Positions 8,562 through 18,649 are shown, counted from the first letter of the stretch. The stretch is 64,000 nucleotides of DNA from an uncultured bacterium (GCA_946560065.1 CAMNUE010000006.1:39332-103331); one strand, 5' to 3'. Numbers and translations are program-made. The notes: generated by a model from the sequence alone, not told the origin.

Positions 8562-9015
8562 AAAGCTTCCTCCTTATTTTATAATACAATGTATAAAGTA
8601 AGCACCCTGAAAGTGCCCCAACAGAATCCAGTAAAACATCTAAAAATTCTCCACTCCTACCAGGTACAAACAATTGATGTACTTCATCACTACATGCATA
8701 TAAAAAAGTTAAAAATACTGAAAGTAAAACAGCCCTATAATCTACTACTCTAAATTCTCTTATAAAACTAAGTATTAATAATCCTAAAATTAGATAAATA
8801 GTAAAATGTGCACTCTTCCTAACCAAAACAACATATTTATCTATATATTTATTTCTTTCATTTTCTTTTAATTTTCTACCAGTAAATATTTCACTAATCT
8901 TTACAATTAAACCATCACTTTTACTAGATGATTCCTCCGAATTATCAGTTGAAAAACTAAATATCAATAACATACATAAAACTATTAATATAAATTTAAT
9001 CATCCCTCTTAGCAT
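8554..9015 (-). CDS. VanZ family membrane protein
   Basis: The 153-residue protein has about four hydrophobic helices. It carries the VanZ signature: FSTDNSEESS near the N-terminus, RKSAHFTIYLILGLL in the middle, and DEVHQLFVPGRSGEFLDVLLDSVGA towards the C-terminus. VanZ-like proteins give low-level teicoplanin resistance in one operon, but most chromosomal homologues have no defined role beyond the envelope. It overlaps the flippase gene downstream. Confidence 0.85.
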   Translation of the reverse strand: MLRGMIKFILIVLCMLLIFSFSTDNSEESSSKSDGLIVKISEIFTGRKLKENERNKYIDKYVVLVRKSAHFTIYLILGLLILSFIREFRVVDYRAVLLSVFLTFLYACSDEVHQLFVPGRSGEFLDVLLDSVGALSGCLLYTLYYKIRRKLYE

Positions 9016-9052
9016 TAAATCACCTTAATTAAATATACCATACTAATTAGTT

Positions 9053-10093
9053 TTAGGCATTAACTTTTTGCTTATTTCTTTCCAAATTAACACATATATT
9101 ACTATCTACAATCAAGTTAAATATCTCTAAGCATGATTCAATTTCCTTAGTACTTATTTCTTTTCCAAAGCCCATTTTAGCATAAGAAGCTTCTTTTATT
9201 TTTCCTAAGCAAGCTAACATAATTGTAAAATCCTCTATCTTATCAGAATCCACTCCTATACACTCATCAAGTTGATTAATAAAATCTCGACAAAATACCT
9301 TTATTGCCAATTTCTTTAGAACTAAATCAAAAGAATCATCGCCTTTACAATTTAAAAAATCTAAGCACTTAGCAAACTTAACAACTACTTCTTGAAATTC
9401 TTCATAAAAATTAAAATTAGAATGAATTCTTATCCCAGGTAACACATCATTATCAACTATTGGTTTAACTTTTTCTCTTTTTCTTCCAAGTAATCTATAA
9501 GTAACCTCCTCAGCACAGTCTTGAACAACTGCCTCTTCTAATAAGAAAAGACCATCTAAAAGATATTTTCGATTATTTAAATTAAGATCTTTCAAAATCT
9601 TTTTATTATCTTTAAATTTATATAATTTGCATGCAAAGTCCCATGCATCTTCTTCCCAAGAACCACAAATAATATGCCCAAGCTCATGTGAAAAAATCAT
9701 TTGATTAATCGCAAAATCTTCCATTCCATGAATTTTCTTTTTACTTTTAGAATTTATACTTATTTCACCATTATAAGTAACTGCTTCTACATTCTTATCT
9801 TTTGGATCAAATATTCTTATTACTTTTATTGAACTTAAAGCTTCTAAAACATTATTAAAATTCTTTTTATTAACTATTCCTAACTTTATTAACGAAACAT
9901 AATAAAATTCAAAATCTCTAAAAAATTCATTGAAATATAATAAATCATTTCTCATATCTTCACTAGTTTTATCACACTCATCCACAGCACCATCAATATA
10001 TTCATTTAAAGACCTAGTGTATAATTTATCTAAAGATATGGAAAAATTAGGAAACATCTCTTCAGTCCAAAAATTATACCGACACGTATACAT
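9053..10093 (-). CDS. Putative zincin metallopeptidase-like protein (HELGH)
   Basis: The 346-residue protein has no named family I can recognise. It has a HELGH motif at residues 136-140 in the context MIFSHELGHIICG, the zinc-binding HExxH of zincin peptidases; the acidic segment WEED shortly after may supply a further ligand. No signal peptide or membrane helix is visible, so it is probably cytoplasmic. The start is supported by a strong GGGGGG ribosome-binding site before ATG 10093. It is one of four HExxH proteins in the window with no obvious sequence similarity around the motif. Confidence 0.65.
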   Translation of the reverse strand: MYTCRYNFWTEEMFPNFSISLDKLYTRSLNEYIDGAVDECDKTSEDMRNDLLYFNEFFRDFEFYYVSLIKLGIVNKKNFNNVLEALSSIKVIRIFDPKDKNVEAVTYNGEISINSKSKKKIHGMEDFAINQMIFSHELGHIICGSWEEDAWDFACKLYKFKDNKKILKDLNLNNRKYLLDGLFLLEEAVVQDCAEEVTYRLLGRKREKVKPIVDNDVLPGIRIHSNFNFYEEFQEVVVKFAKCLDFLNCKGDDSFDLVLKKLAIKVFCRDFINQLDECIGVDSDKIEDFTIMLACLGKIKEASYAKMGFGKEISTKEIESCLEIFNLIVDSNICVNLERNKQKVNA

Positions 10094-10120
10094 GAAAATC
10101 CCCCCAAATTTATTAATAAA

Positions 10121-10765
10121 TTATTTTACAAGTAATTTTCTAGAAGCCTTATATCTCTTTAAAGCATTATTATACTCATCAGGATATGCCAAGACTAGCT
10201 GTAATATCATACTCTTAACATCTGCAATTTCAACCTCAGCTACTCCGTCATAATTTTCAGCTAAAACATCGTAAAATAATTGTTCTACATCTTCTCTAAA
10301 TTTCGCTTCCACACTCATTCCTGTAAATCTCTTTACTAAGCGACTAAGTGGTTTTTGATATCTTTCCCACTCCATAATCAACTTTTCAGGATTTTCTCTA
10401 GGATAACAATCTTTCCCACCCTCAACAGGAACAAAATTAATTCCACCAGTTGGCCTTTCTTCATATGAGTAAGAACAACCATCAGAACGCAACATACTAC
10501 AAGTTGTTTTCATAGAAAGTAAATCAACTATTTCTCTATTCATATTTCTAGCTCTCAAATATAAAAAGGGAGTTGCCATAGTTTTATCCTTTATTTTATC
10601 AATTATTACTGCTGAAACAATTGAGATATTCCCCTCTTCTAATTTGTTATATAAATCATTAATATTCAATGAATTAAAATCATGTGGAACATAATCACAA
10701 CCACTTTTCTTGCAACATCTGCCACCACAATTTTTACAAACATCTTTATTTTCAATTTTATCCAT
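10121..10765 (-). CDS. CxxC-rich metal-cluster protein (YkgJ-like N-terminus)
   Basis: The 214-residue protein opens with CKNCGGRCCKKSGC (residues about 10-23), the signature of the zinc/iron-chelating CxxCxxCC family. Further Cys occur at TTCSML and GCSYS, the usual second half of such sites. In this family the Cys cluster probably binds a metal ion or Fe-S cluster, and the function is unknown. The start is supported by GAGGTGA before ATG 10765. It is separated from the peptidase-like gene downstream by 27 nt. Confidence 0.7.
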   Translation of the reverse strand: MDKIENKDVCKNCGGRCCKKSGCDYVPHDFNSLNINDLYNKLEEGNISIVSAVIIDKIKDKTMATPFLYLRARNMNREIVDLLSMKTTCSMLRSDGCSYSYEERPTGGINFVPVEGGKDCYPRENPEKLIMEWERYQKPLSRLVKRFTGMSVEAKFREDVEQLFYDVLAENYDGVAEVEIADVKSMILQLVLAYPDEYNNALKRYKASRKLLVK

Positions 10766-10805
10766 ACTTCACCTCAAAAACGTAGGACCTATTATATCAC
10801 ATAAA

Positions 10806-10832
10806 TAAAAAAAAAGCCACTAATTTGTAGCT
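10806..10832 (-). terminator. Terminator overlapping the murE stop
   Basis: On the minus strand, AGCTAC-loop-GTGGCT forms a 6-bp stem with one wobble pair, followed by a run of eight or more T. The stop codon of murE lies within the hairpin. Confidence 0.7.
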
Positions 10833-12271
10833 TCTTCTTTAATCTTTCTAGCAGCAACTGCATTGTACGCTTCTTCCAAGTCATTAAAATAAATTGTTTC
10901 TGTCTTTAGCTTTTGATAAGTTTCATTTCCCTTACCTAGTATTAACACCATATCTTTATCTTTTGCCATATTAACAGCTTTATTAATTGCTTCACGTCTA
11001 TCCAAAACAATTTCATAATTATTATGAGTTTCTTTTAACTCTTTAATTATATCTTCGCATATAGCTGCTGGATCCTCACTACGTGGATCTTCATAAGTAA
11101 ATATTGCATAACTTGCATTTTCTACCACCACATTTCCCACCAATGGTCTTTTTAAATAGTCTCTCTCTCCTGCTTGCCCAATTACCACAATACTCCTATT
11201 AATATCTAATGTATGAACAAAATTTAATAATTTAGAAATTCCGTTAGGTGTATGAGCATAATCAACCATCACATAATATGGTGTATCTGTCTTTAATAGC
11301 TCAAGTCTACCACTGATTTTAATGTTTTTAATTCTCTCAAGAATCACATCCAAATCAAAGCCAGTTGCTAAAGCACAAAGTAAGCCACAAGCCAAATTAT
11401 AAACATTAAAGTCTCCCATTAAAGGACTATCTATCTTTATTTCTTTACCCTTATATTTATAAGTGATGTCTGTATGATTTGGATGAATCTTATAATCAAC
11501 TATTTGCAAATCACAATCTTCACTACTACCATAAGTCAACACTTTAGCATTACAAGCTTCTCTAACTTTTTCATAGTATTTATCATCTTTATTTAAAATA
11601 GAAAAACCATCTTTCTTAGTTTGCTTAAAAAGCATTAATTTAGATTCTAAATAATTCTCAAAACTACCATGAATATTTAAATGCTCAGAAGTGATATTTG
11701 TATGCGCACTAATATCAAATTCAAATGATTGCATTCTACCTCTATAGAATGCCTCACTAGAAGTCTCAATTGCTGCATACTTACATCCATAACCTACAAA
11801 CTCATCTAAGTAAGAATATAAATAATGTACATCTGGAGTTGTATTCGGATTATCCCCAGTAAATTTTGCACAACTTCTTCCGTTAGTTCCAACATACCCA
11901 CATAAATCACTACCAATTAATGTTTGAATAATTGTCGCAACACTCGTCTTACCATCAGTTCCAGTAATACCAATCATTTTTAAAGTTTTATCTGGATAAT
12001 CATAAAATTTTTGACACAAATAAGGTAATTCTCTATTTGTATTAGAAACCTTTATTATTGGAACATTCTTTTTCCCAACATCACGACTAACCACAATAGC
12101 ACTTGCTCCATGTTCAATCGCATCATCAATAAAATCATGTCTATCTGCTGTAACTCCCATAGTACAAACAAACAAATCTCCCTCTTCTACTTCTTTAGAG
12201 TTAATTTTAATTGCTTTTATTAAGATATCCTCTTCTACTTCAGGATATAATTCATTTAATTTCTTCATATT
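10820..12271 (-). CDS. murE: UDP-N-acetylmuramyl-tripeptide synthetase (MurE)
   Basis: This cytoplasmic Mur ligase adds the third amino acid to the peptidoglycan stem peptide, using ATP. An N-terminal UDP-binding domain precedes the P-loop GITGTDGKTS (near residue 105). Then come NTTPD, the AIETSSEA segment, HLNIHG with substrate-binding residues, and a C-terminal VMVDYAHTPNG. The specificity loop reads EDPRSEDP. Its Arg corresponds to that of DNPR in meso-diaminopimelate-adding enzymes, although Asn is replaced by Asp; a DAP wall is therefore likely but not certain. The start is placed at ATG 12271 (MKKLNEL) because AGGTGG lies 5 nt upstream; a longer form from 12286 is less likely. Confidence 0.9.
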   Translation of the reverse strand, partial: NMKKLNELYPEVEEDILIKAIKINSKEVEEGDLFVCTMGVTADRHDFIDDAIEHGASAIVVSRDVGKKNVPIIKVSNTNRELPYLCQKFYDYPDKTLKMIGITGTDGKTSVATIIQTLIGSDLCGYVGTNGRSCAKFTGDNPNTTPDVHYLYSYLDEFVGYGCKYAAIETSSEAFYRGRMQSFEFDISAHTNITSEHLNIHGSFENYLESKLMLFKQTKKDGFSILNKDDKYYEKVREACNAKVLTYGSSEDCDLQIVDYKIHPNHTDITYKYKGKEIKIDSPLMGDFNVYNLACGLLCALATGFDLDVILERIKNIKISGRLELLKTDTPYYVMVDYAHTPNGISKLLNFVHTLDINRSIVVIGQAGERDYLKRPLVGNVVVENASYAIFTYEDPRSEDPAAICEDIIKELKETHNNYEIVLDRREAINKAVNMAKDKDMVLILGKGNETYQKLKTETIYFNDLEEAYNAVAARKIKEEATN

Positions 12272-12324
12272 ACCACCTAATGTCATTATACAGTAAATTA
12301 TTTATTAATTAAAGCCTTTTTTTC

Positions 12325-12353
12325 TTGATATAAAAGATAATTTACGTTAAAAT
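12325..12353 (+). promoter_or_regulatory. Sigma-A promoter of the arginase gene
   Basis: TTGATA, a 17-nt spacer and TAAAAT end 16 nt before the ATG, in the gap between divergent murE and the arginase gene. Confidence 0.7.
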
Positions 12354-12369
12354 TGATTATGGTGATAAT

Positions 12370-13275
12370 ATGAGAACAATGATATTCGGAGCTGGTAGTG
12401 ACCTAGGTGTTAATATCGATGGTGCTAATTTAGGACCAGTTCAATTAATGAATGATTTAAAAGCTTTTTATAAAGGTGAAAGTATGATGTTTCAAAAAGA
12501 TGAAACAATTATTAAAAGTAGAAACCTTTCAGATCGTCGAAAAAATGAATATGAGATTGAAAAGTTCAATTCAAACTTATATAAGAATATAGTTGATAAA
12601 ATTAAAGAAGAATATTTTCCTATTCTTATTGGAGGTGATCACTCAGTTGCAATAGCTTCTGCCCTAGCATCTGCAAAAGTAAACATTGATGTTGGTATGA
12701 TTTGGATAGATGCTCACACTGACTATAACACCTTCGAAACAACAGTAACTGGAAACATCCATGGTCTTCCTCTAGCAGCCATTAATGGTTATAAAAATAG
12801 TGAGCTTAGATATTATCATAAAGGAAAAGTTATTCAGCCATCAAAAACTGTTATTATTGGCGCAAGAAGCATTGATGAAGCAGAAAAAGACAATGTCAGA
12901 TATTCTGGTGTTACAGTCTTCACAACCGAAGACATTAAAGAAAAAGGAATTGAAGCTATTATGGATGAAGCATTTAAGATTGCTGGTTACAAAACAAAAG
13001 GAGTTCATATAAGTTTCGACTTAGATGTTATAGACCCAGATATTGCTCCAGGTGTATCTATTCCTGAATTTGATGGTATCTCAGAAGAAGAAGCAATGGC
13101 CATTAATGAGTATATTATTAAGCATATTAATGATGTATTGTCTTATGATTTAGTAGAATTTAATCCACTAAGAGATTTAAATCGAAAAACAGAACAAATT
13201 GCTTTAAATCTTTTAGCTCAAATAATTAGAGCTGCTGAAAACAAAAAGAAATTTGAACAAAAAACTTATTATTAA
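12370..13275 (+). CDS. Arginase-family ureohydrolase
   Basis: The 301-residue cytoplasmic manganese enzyme probably hydrolyses arginine to ornithine and urea. All binuclear-manganese motifs are present: GGDHS at 88-92, DAHTD at 114-118 and SFDLDVIDP at 215-223. GNIHGLPLA at about 128-136 and the GVS-x-P-E segment match arginases more than agmatinases, although formiminoglutamase or agmatinase activity cannot be excluded. It is a single-gene unit with its own promoter and a bidirectional terminator. It is divergent from murE; no other arginine-catabolism gene is nearby. Confidence 0.85.
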   Translation: MRTMIFGAGSDLGVNIDGANLGPVQLMNDLKAFYKGESMMFQKDETIIKSRNLSDRRKNEYEIEKFNSNLYKNIVDKIKEEYFPILIGGDHSVAIASALASAKVNIDVGMIWIDAHTDYNTFETTVTGNIHGLPLAAINGYKNSELRYYHKGKVIQPSKTVIIGARSIDEAEKDNVRYSGVTVFTTEDIKEKGIEAIMDEAFKIAGYKTKGVHISFDLDVIDPDIAPGVSIPEFDGISEEEAMAINEYIIKHINDVLSYDLVEFNPLRDLNRKTEQIALNLLAQIIRAAENKKKFEQKTYY

Positions 13276-13276
13276 A

Positions 13277-13311
13277 AAATAAAAGAAAAGCCAAAAACTT
13301 TTCTTTTTCTA
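13277..13311. terminator. Bidirectional terminator between converging genes
   Basis: AAAAGAAAAG (13281-13290) and CTTTTCTTTT (13298-13307) form a 10-bp stem with a 7-nt loop, flanked by A- and T-rich runs on both sides. It serves the plus-strand arginase gene and the minus-strand membrane gene. Confidence 0.75.
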
Positions 13312-13323
13312 TTAACCAAATAT

Positions 13324-15165
13324 CTAATTCTCCTTAATAAATTCATCAATAACGTCCTTATATAAATTAGGATACATCTTTGATTCTTCTTCCAAACTAT
13401 TTAAATATAATTCTGCTTCTTCTCTATCAAAATCTTTTATTCTTTCATAGATAAGAATATGATTTTCATCTTTCATATCGAAGTCTTTTATCAATTTAAA
13501 TTTTTTCATCGCAACTAATTGATTAAATACAAAATTATATTTTTCTTCAACAGATGTCTTCAAAAAAGGATTACTAGTTAACACATACCTTGCAGTAAAA
13601 AGTTCAGTTGGAAATTCATGAACTCCCAATATTGCTGAACCATATGGCATATTATCAGCTATTGTCATATCAGGCATATAGTAGTTTCTAAATTTATCAG
13701 GATTATAATTATTGTTATGAGGAATCATATAAGCTGTATTATTCTTATTCAAATTATTTCTAAGCCAAGAAGCAACTTCTCCTATTTCACGATAATTATC
13801 TTGGTCTACAACTCGTAATGGTACATCTGTAAAAACTTTCTTATTATTTTCTAAGAGATAACCATAACCAAAATTAATTCCAAAAACCACTAGAAGTACA
13901 AAAAGCCAAAAAGAGAATTTCATACTCTTAGATAATTCATAATCAACAAAACAACAAATAAAAACAAGATAAACTGGCAATAATATTAAACTATGATGTA
14001 ATCCCATATTTTGGATTCTTGTAAATAAATAAATCATCAATATATAAGAAATGAGACTTAACAATGTAAGTAATCTATATTTTTTCTTCACAAAACCATA
14101 TACTATTCCAATTAAAATAAACAATAAAGGAATATAACCTAAATGTCCTAATTGATTTACTAATTCTGTTTTAAATCCACCTGCCATATAAAAAGCATAT
14201 GATGAACCAAAATTACTAATAAAAATATTTTTAATAAGAGGTAATAATGTAACAAAAAAGAATATAAAAGCAATTCCTACAAATAAAAACCAATTTATAA
14301 ACACTCTTTTTAATTTAGTCCTATCTTTACAACATAGAATAATTATTCTTATGAAATAACAAATATAATACACCAAAATAAAGTACAAATACCATCTTCT
14401 ACATATCACCAACATAAACGTCAAAATAATAAGTAATAAAGCTCTATCTTTCTCAATTACCTCAAATTCATAATCAATTGATAAACTAATGATTAAGAAA
14501 ATAAAAACTAATCCAAATAAATCAGGCTGTCCATAAATAAACGTAGTATGCAGTACTGGTAAAAATAAAAAGACTATCAAAGTAATTCCAATAAAGGTAT
14601 TCTCTCTTTTTATTTCAAACCTTCTAACTACTGCTATAAGTAGTAAAAGTAAAGACATCACTAAATATGGAATAAAAACAACTACACAGGAAAGAACATA
14701 AGAATTTATTGTTTTACTAGTGAAATTAAAAATAAATTCCGGAAAAAAGGAAATAAAATTACCATACTTCCCAGACCAAGTACTCATAATAAACTTCCTT
14801 ATTCCAACAAATAACCCTTCACTGAAAGAATTTCTAGTAAACATCTGCAAATTATAATATGTCGAATAATCCCAGTAGTAAATAAATTTACGATTTATAA
14901 TACTAAAAAAATAAAAAAGATAAATTAAACCTATCATAATAAATATTAATTTTTTTTGAAAGGAATCAAACTTAAAATTATTCTTTTTAATAATATATCT
15001 AAAAATAAATATTAAAAATAAATTAGCTTCTATACTTAATAAAAAAAGAAGAAACTTATTAACTCGAAATAAACCGAATAAAAGAACTAAGAAAAATATA
15101 ACTCCAAAACAAATATATAATACCTTTTCACTTATTTTTAAATTTCTAAATTTATCATTAATCAT
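13324..15165 (-). CDS. Polytopic membrane protein, glycosyltransferase-like
   Basis: The roughly 613-residue protein has about 11-13 hydrophobic helices in the first 450 residues and a soluble C-terminal domain of about 150 residues. This topology is typical of GT39/ArnT-type and related polyprenol-dependent membrane glycosyltransferases. No catalytic motif is certain. The aromatic-rich YYWDYSTYYN in the first external loop has the acidic residue expected there. It immediately follows the GT2 gene, a common pairing in which GT2 loads undecaprenyl phosphate and the membrane enzyme transfers the sugar. ATG 15165, one nt after the GT2 stop, is chosen because GGAAGAG lies about 10 nt upstream. 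ATG 15174 is an alternative. Confidence 0.7.
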   Translation of the reverse strand: MINDKFRNLKISEKVLYICFGVIFFLVLLFGLFRVNKFLLFLLSIEANLFLIFIFRYIIKKNNFKFDSFQKKLIFIMIGLIYLFYFFSIINRKFIYYWDYSTYYNLQMFTRNSFSEGLFVGIRKFIMSTWSGKYGNFISFFPEFIFNFTSKTINSYVLSCVVVFIPYLVMSLLLLLIAVVRRFEIKRENTFIGITLIVFLFLPVLHTTFIYGQPDLFGLVFIFLIISLSIDYEFEVIEKDRALLLIILTFMLVICRRWYLYFILVYYICYFIRIIILCCKDRTKLKRVFINWFLFVGIAFIFFFVTLLPLIKNIFISNFGSSYAFYMAGGFKTELVNQLGHLGYIPLLFILIGIVYGFVKKKYRLLTLLSLISYILMIYLFTRIQNMGLHHSLILLPVYLVFICCFVDYELSKSMKFSFWLFVLLVVFGINFGYGYLLENNKKVFTDVPLRVVDQDNYREIGEVASWLRNNLNKNNTAYMIPHNNNYNPDKFRNYYMPDMTIADNMPYGSAILGVHEFPTELFTARYVLTSNPFLKTSVEEKYNFVFNQLVAMKKFKLIKDFDMKDENHILIYERIKDFDREEAELYLNSLEEESKMYPNLYKDVIDEFIKEN

Positions 15166-15166
15166 A

Positions 15167-16126
15167 TCAATCATTCTCTTCCAAATTCTCAGCAATTATA
15201 TATCTAGGTCTTTCTTTTGTTTCACTATAAATCTTTCCAATATATTCTCCAATTATTCCTAAAGATAACATTTGAAGTCCTGAAATAAACCAAATTGAGC
15301 AAACAATAAAAGTCCATCCTTGAACGGCTTTTCCTTCTATTTTAATTACCAAAAAATAAATCAACATTAATATACTTATAATGAATATAATTACTCCTAA
15401 ATTTAATATTAATCTAAGTGGTTTAACACTAAAAGAAGTTATTCCATCTAAAGCAAAATTAAGCATCTTCCTTAAAGGATATTTTGACTCTCCAGCAAAT
15501 CTTTTACTTCTCTCATAATAAACTACATCAGACTTATAACCTATTAGTGGAAATATTCCACGCAAAAACAAATTTACCTCTTTAAAAGTCTCTAAATCCT
15601 TTAAAACTCTCTTGCTAGTCAATCTATAATCTGCATGATTAAAAACAATTTCTACTCCCATTAAATGCATAAATTTATAAAAGCCTTGAGCTGTTGTTTT
15701 CTTAAAAAAAGTATCTTTTTTCCTTGAACTTCTAACTCCATAAACAATAGCATTACCTTCCGCATACTTCTTAAGCATTTCATCTATGGCATCAACATCA
15801 TCTTGCAAATCAGCATCCATACTTATAACTACATCAGCATACTCCCTTGCCACCATAAGTCCAGCCAATAAAGCATTCTGATGTCCCCTATTTCTTGAAA
15901 GACTTATACCTGTAAAAAGTTTTTCTTCAGCATTTATTTTCTTTATCAAACTCCAAGTTGCATCCCTTGAACCATCATTAACATACATTACTTTACTATT
16001 TTTACTTATTTTTTTCTCACTTATTAAAGACTTTAATTTTTCTTTTAATTTTTTAGTAGTTTCTTGAAGGACCTCTTCTTCATTGTAACAAGGTATAACC
16101 ACATACAATATATTTTTCTCTTTCAT
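15167..16126 (-). CDS. GT2 family glycosyltransferase (DPM1/GtrB-like)
   Basis: The 319-residue enzyme probably transfers a sugar from a nucleotide donor to undecaprenyl phosphate. The GT-A catalytic domain shows VVIPCYNEEEVL, NDGSRDATW and the metal-binding SMDADLQDD. Two C-terminal hydrophobic helices (about 235-300) match GtrB-like membrane-bound GT2 enzymes, followed by GEYIGKIYSETKERPRY, typical of the family. The start is ATG 16126 (MKEKNIL), preceded by GGTGA; an N-terminal extension to 16186 has no ribosome-binding site. It is paired with the polytopic protein downstream. Confidence 0.88.
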   Translation of the reverse strand: MKEKNILYVVIPCYNEEEVLQETTKKLKEKLKSLISEKKISKNSKVMYVNDGSRDATWSLIKKINAEEKLFTGISLSRNRGHQNALLAGLMVAREYADVVISMDADLQDDVDAIDEMLKKYAEGNAIVYGVRSSRKKDTFFKKTTAQGFYKFMHLMGVEIVFNHADYRLTSKRVLKDLETFKEVNLFLRGIFPLIGYKSDVVYYERSKRFAGESKYPLRKMLNFALDGITSFSVKPLRLILNLGVIIFIISILMLIYFLVIKIEGKAVQGWTFIVCSIWFISGLQMLSLGIIGEYIGKIYSETKERPRYIIAENLEEND

Positions 16127-16169
16127 TTTATCACCAACTAGATTATACCATATTAAAAGCTTAAACAAT

Positions 16170-16199
16170 AATAAAACTATCAACACACTGGTTGATAGT
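16170..16199 (-). terminator. Terminator after ftsZ
   Basis: On the minus strand, ACTATCAAC and GTTGATAGT form a perfect 9-bp stem with a 6-nt loop, followed by TTTATTATT, 17 nt past the ftsZ stop. It ends the ftsA-ftsZ unit. Confidence 0.85.
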
Positions 16200-16215
16200 C
16201 TAAATTAATTATATT

Positions 16216-17334
16216 TTAAAAATTTCTATCTCTTAAAAATGAAGGCATATCTATATCAACAGCACTACCACTAGAATCATTTGAATCATCAGATAACAAT
16301 TCTGGTTGATATGAATATTCTTCCCTAACTGGAGTTCTTCTTGTTTGAGATGCATTATTATAAACTGGCTCTTGACCCTTTTTAACTTTATCAAAACCAG
16401 TAGCAATAACTGTAACAATAACTTCATCATTTAAGTTCTCATTAATAACTGAACCAAAGATTGTATTAATGTCAGTATTAGCAGCACTTCTAACAACTTC
16501 TGCAGCCTGTTCAGCCTCAAACAATGTTAAATTGACTCCACCAGTGATATTAATAATTGCATCAGTAGCACCTTCAATTGAAGTTTCAAGTAGTGGTGAA
16601 GATACGGCTTGTTTTGCAGCCTCTAGTGCACGATCTTCTCCCATACCAATTCCAATACCAATGATTGCACGTCCACTCTTCTCCATTACAGCTTTAACAT
16701 CTGCAAAGTCCAAGTTAACAAGACCAACAACAGCAATCAAATCAGATATTGATTGAACACCACGACGAAGGACATTATCAACTTCTTTAAACGCTTCAAG
16801 CATTGGTGTCGACTTATCAATTATTTCTCTTAATCTATCATTTGGAATAATAATCAAAGTATCAACATGTTTCTTTAACTCTTCAAGTCCCGCATTTGCA
16901 TTTTCCATTCTTCTCTTTCCTTCGAAAGAAAATGGTTTAGTAACAATAGCAACTGTCAAAGCACCAAGTGCTTGAGCTATTTCTGCAACAACAGCTGCTG
17001 CTCCAGTACCTGTTCCACCACCCATTCCTGCAGTGACGAAAACCATATCAGCTCCAGACAACGCATCTTCAATTTCTTTTTTTGATTCAACTGCAGATTC
17101 TTTCCCAACTTCTGGTTTACCACCTGCACCAAGTCCATCTGTTAAATTAGCACCAATCTGAATTTTAACATCAGCCTTAGAAGAATTTAATACTTGTAAA
17201 TCTGTATTAGCAGCAATGAATTCAACACCCTTAACTCCAGATTCAACCATTCTATTAATAGCGTTACCTCCGCCACCACCTAAACCGATGACTTTAATCT
17301 TCGCTAATTGATCCATTTCTAATCCGCCTATCAT
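16216..17334 (-). CDS. ftsZ: Cell division tubulin homologue FtsZ
   Basis: The 372-residue GTPase polymerises into the division ring. The nucleotide-binding core has [14 protein letters not shown], the tubulin signature GGGTGTG at 105-111, and PNDRLREI with the T7-loop region. The C-terminal linker is short and ends in the conserved tail [13 protein letters not shown], which binds FtsA and other membrane tethers. The start ATG 17334 has GGAGG 7 nt upstream. It lies 12 nt after ftsA, the usual order, and is closed by a terminator. Confidence 0.97.
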   Translation of the reverse strand: MIGGLEMDQLAKIKVIGLGGGGGNAINRMVESGVKGVEFIAANTDLQVLNSSKADVKIQIGANLTDGLGAGGKPEVGKESAVESKKEIEDALSGADMVFVTAGMGGGTGTGAAAVVAEIAQALGALTVAIVTKPFSFEGKRRMENANAGLEELKKHVDTLIIIPNDRLREIIDKSTPMLEAFKEVDNVLRRGVQSISDLIAVVGLVNLDFADVKAVMEKSGRAIIGIGIGMGEDRALEAAKQAVSSPLLETSIEGATDAIINITGGVNLTLFEAEQAAEVVRSAANTDINTIFGSVINENLNDEVIVTVIATGFDKVKKGQEPVYNNASQTRRTPVREEYSYQPELLSDDSNDSSGSAVDIDMPSFLRDRNF

Positions 17335-17346
17335 ACCTTTTCCTCC

Positions 17347-18585
17347 TTAGTTATCAAAAAAGTGTCCAAACACTTTACTTAGCATATTTTCATTAGTAGT
17401 AATACTAGAATCTGTCGATAATAGAGTCTCTACATCACTTTTATTTACCATATTATAATGTTTACCTCTAAGTTCCAGTTTATCATCAAAATACTTAGTA
17501 ATTCCATAACAACTACTATACTTATTGTGTCTTATCCCCATCGTTGAAAGATTACAAACCTTCGCAACAAAACCAAACTCTTGCTCAACTAAATATTGAA
17601 ACCCAGCCATTTCGCTTAAGCCACCTGTTATTATTATATAACGTATTTCTCTATTTGTTAAGTTTTTTATTTCATTTTTCGCAAGTTTTAAAATTTCCTT
17701 AATTCTTGCCTCAACTACCTTAGAAACCCCTACTTGATTGACCTCTTTTACTTCATCTTTATTGAGTTTTATCTCCCAAGTATCATTAGTATCAGCATAA
17801 CTAGATATAGCAACTGAAAAAGTCTCTTTCATTGCTCTTGACTCAGTAGATTTAGACTTAAAAACATAGCCAATATCTTTATCCACATTAATACTTCCAA
17901 TTGGAAGTAACTTATTTTTAATCTGAATTCCCTTATTAAAAACACTAACATTAGTTGATTCTTCACCGATATTAATAATTGCTCCAACCAACTCATCATA
18001 CTTCTTATTCTTAATAGAATAATAATCTCCAACAGAGTTATAACAAATATCAACCGTCTCTGCTCCACTAAGTTTTAAAACTTCTAAAATTCGATATAAA
18101 GGTTCCTTATCAACAGTACTAATAACCACTCTAGCATCAAGAATACTACCTTTCAGCCCCTTAGGATCACTAACATTACTACTATCATCAATAGTAAAAC
18201 TAATTGGCATCGCCGTAACTAACTCTTCATTAGTAAAATCCTGTCCCTTAATTGCATCTAAAAGAACATTACTAACATCAACACCTGTAATGTCATTATA
18301 ATCAATAATATTAGTACTTCCAACAACTATGTCCATTCGACAATTAGCAGATGGAATCCCCGCAATAACTTTTGTAATTTTAATACCCAGCATTTCATTA
18401 ACCTGTCTCAAAGCATTCTTAACACTACCAATAGCTAACTTAGTATCAACTATAAATCCATTTTTTATTCCCATAGAAGGACTGCTAACTGAAGCTAAGA
18501 CATAAAACTTATCATTAACTTTCTCTGTAACAACAATCTTTATACTATCTGTACCTAAATCAATTCCAGTATAAATGTCATTCAT
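17347..18585 (-). CDS. ftsA: Cell division protein FtsA
   Basis: The 412-residue actin-like protein tethers FtsZ to the membrane and recruits later division proteins. The phosphate-1 motif GIDLGTDSIK begins at residue 6. The 1C-domain insertion typical of FtsA follows, then GAIINIGEESTNVSVF as phosphate 2 and YIIITGGLSEMAGF as the adenosine motif. The extreme C-terminus NMLSKVFGHFFDN is an amphipathic membrane-targeting helix. It is co-transcribed with ftsZ. No ftsL, ftsI, mraY or murD genes are nearby. Confidence 0.93.
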   Translation of the reverse strand: MNDIYTGIDLGTDSIKIVVTEKVNDKFYVLASVSSPSMGIKNGFIVDTKLAIGSVKNALRQVNEMLGIKITKVIAGIPSANCRMDIVVGSTNIIDYNDITGVDVSNVLLDAIKGQDFTNEELVTAMPISFTIDDSSNVSDPKGLKGSILDARVVISTVDKEPLYRILEVLKLSGAETVDICYNSVGDYYSIKNKKYDELVGAIINIGEESTNVSVFNKGIQIKNKLLPIGSINVDKDIGYVFKSKSTESRAMKETFSVAISSYADTNDTWEIKLNKDEVKEVNQVGVSKVVEARIKEILKLAKNEIKNLTNREIRYIIITGGLSEMAGFQYLVEQEFGFVAKVCNLSTMGIRHNKYSSCYGITKYFDDKLELRGKHYNMVNKSDVETLLSTDSSITTNENMLSKVFGHFFDN

Positions 18586-18649
18586 ATAAGCATCTCCTAT
18601 CTTTAAATTTAATTATACTATAATTTTTTTTTTAATAAAAGTCTTAATT

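Noticed and set aside
16469..16756. Plus-strand open frame antisense to ftsZ
   Set aside because: Arises from the biased codon use of ftsZ; no start signal or recognisable protein.
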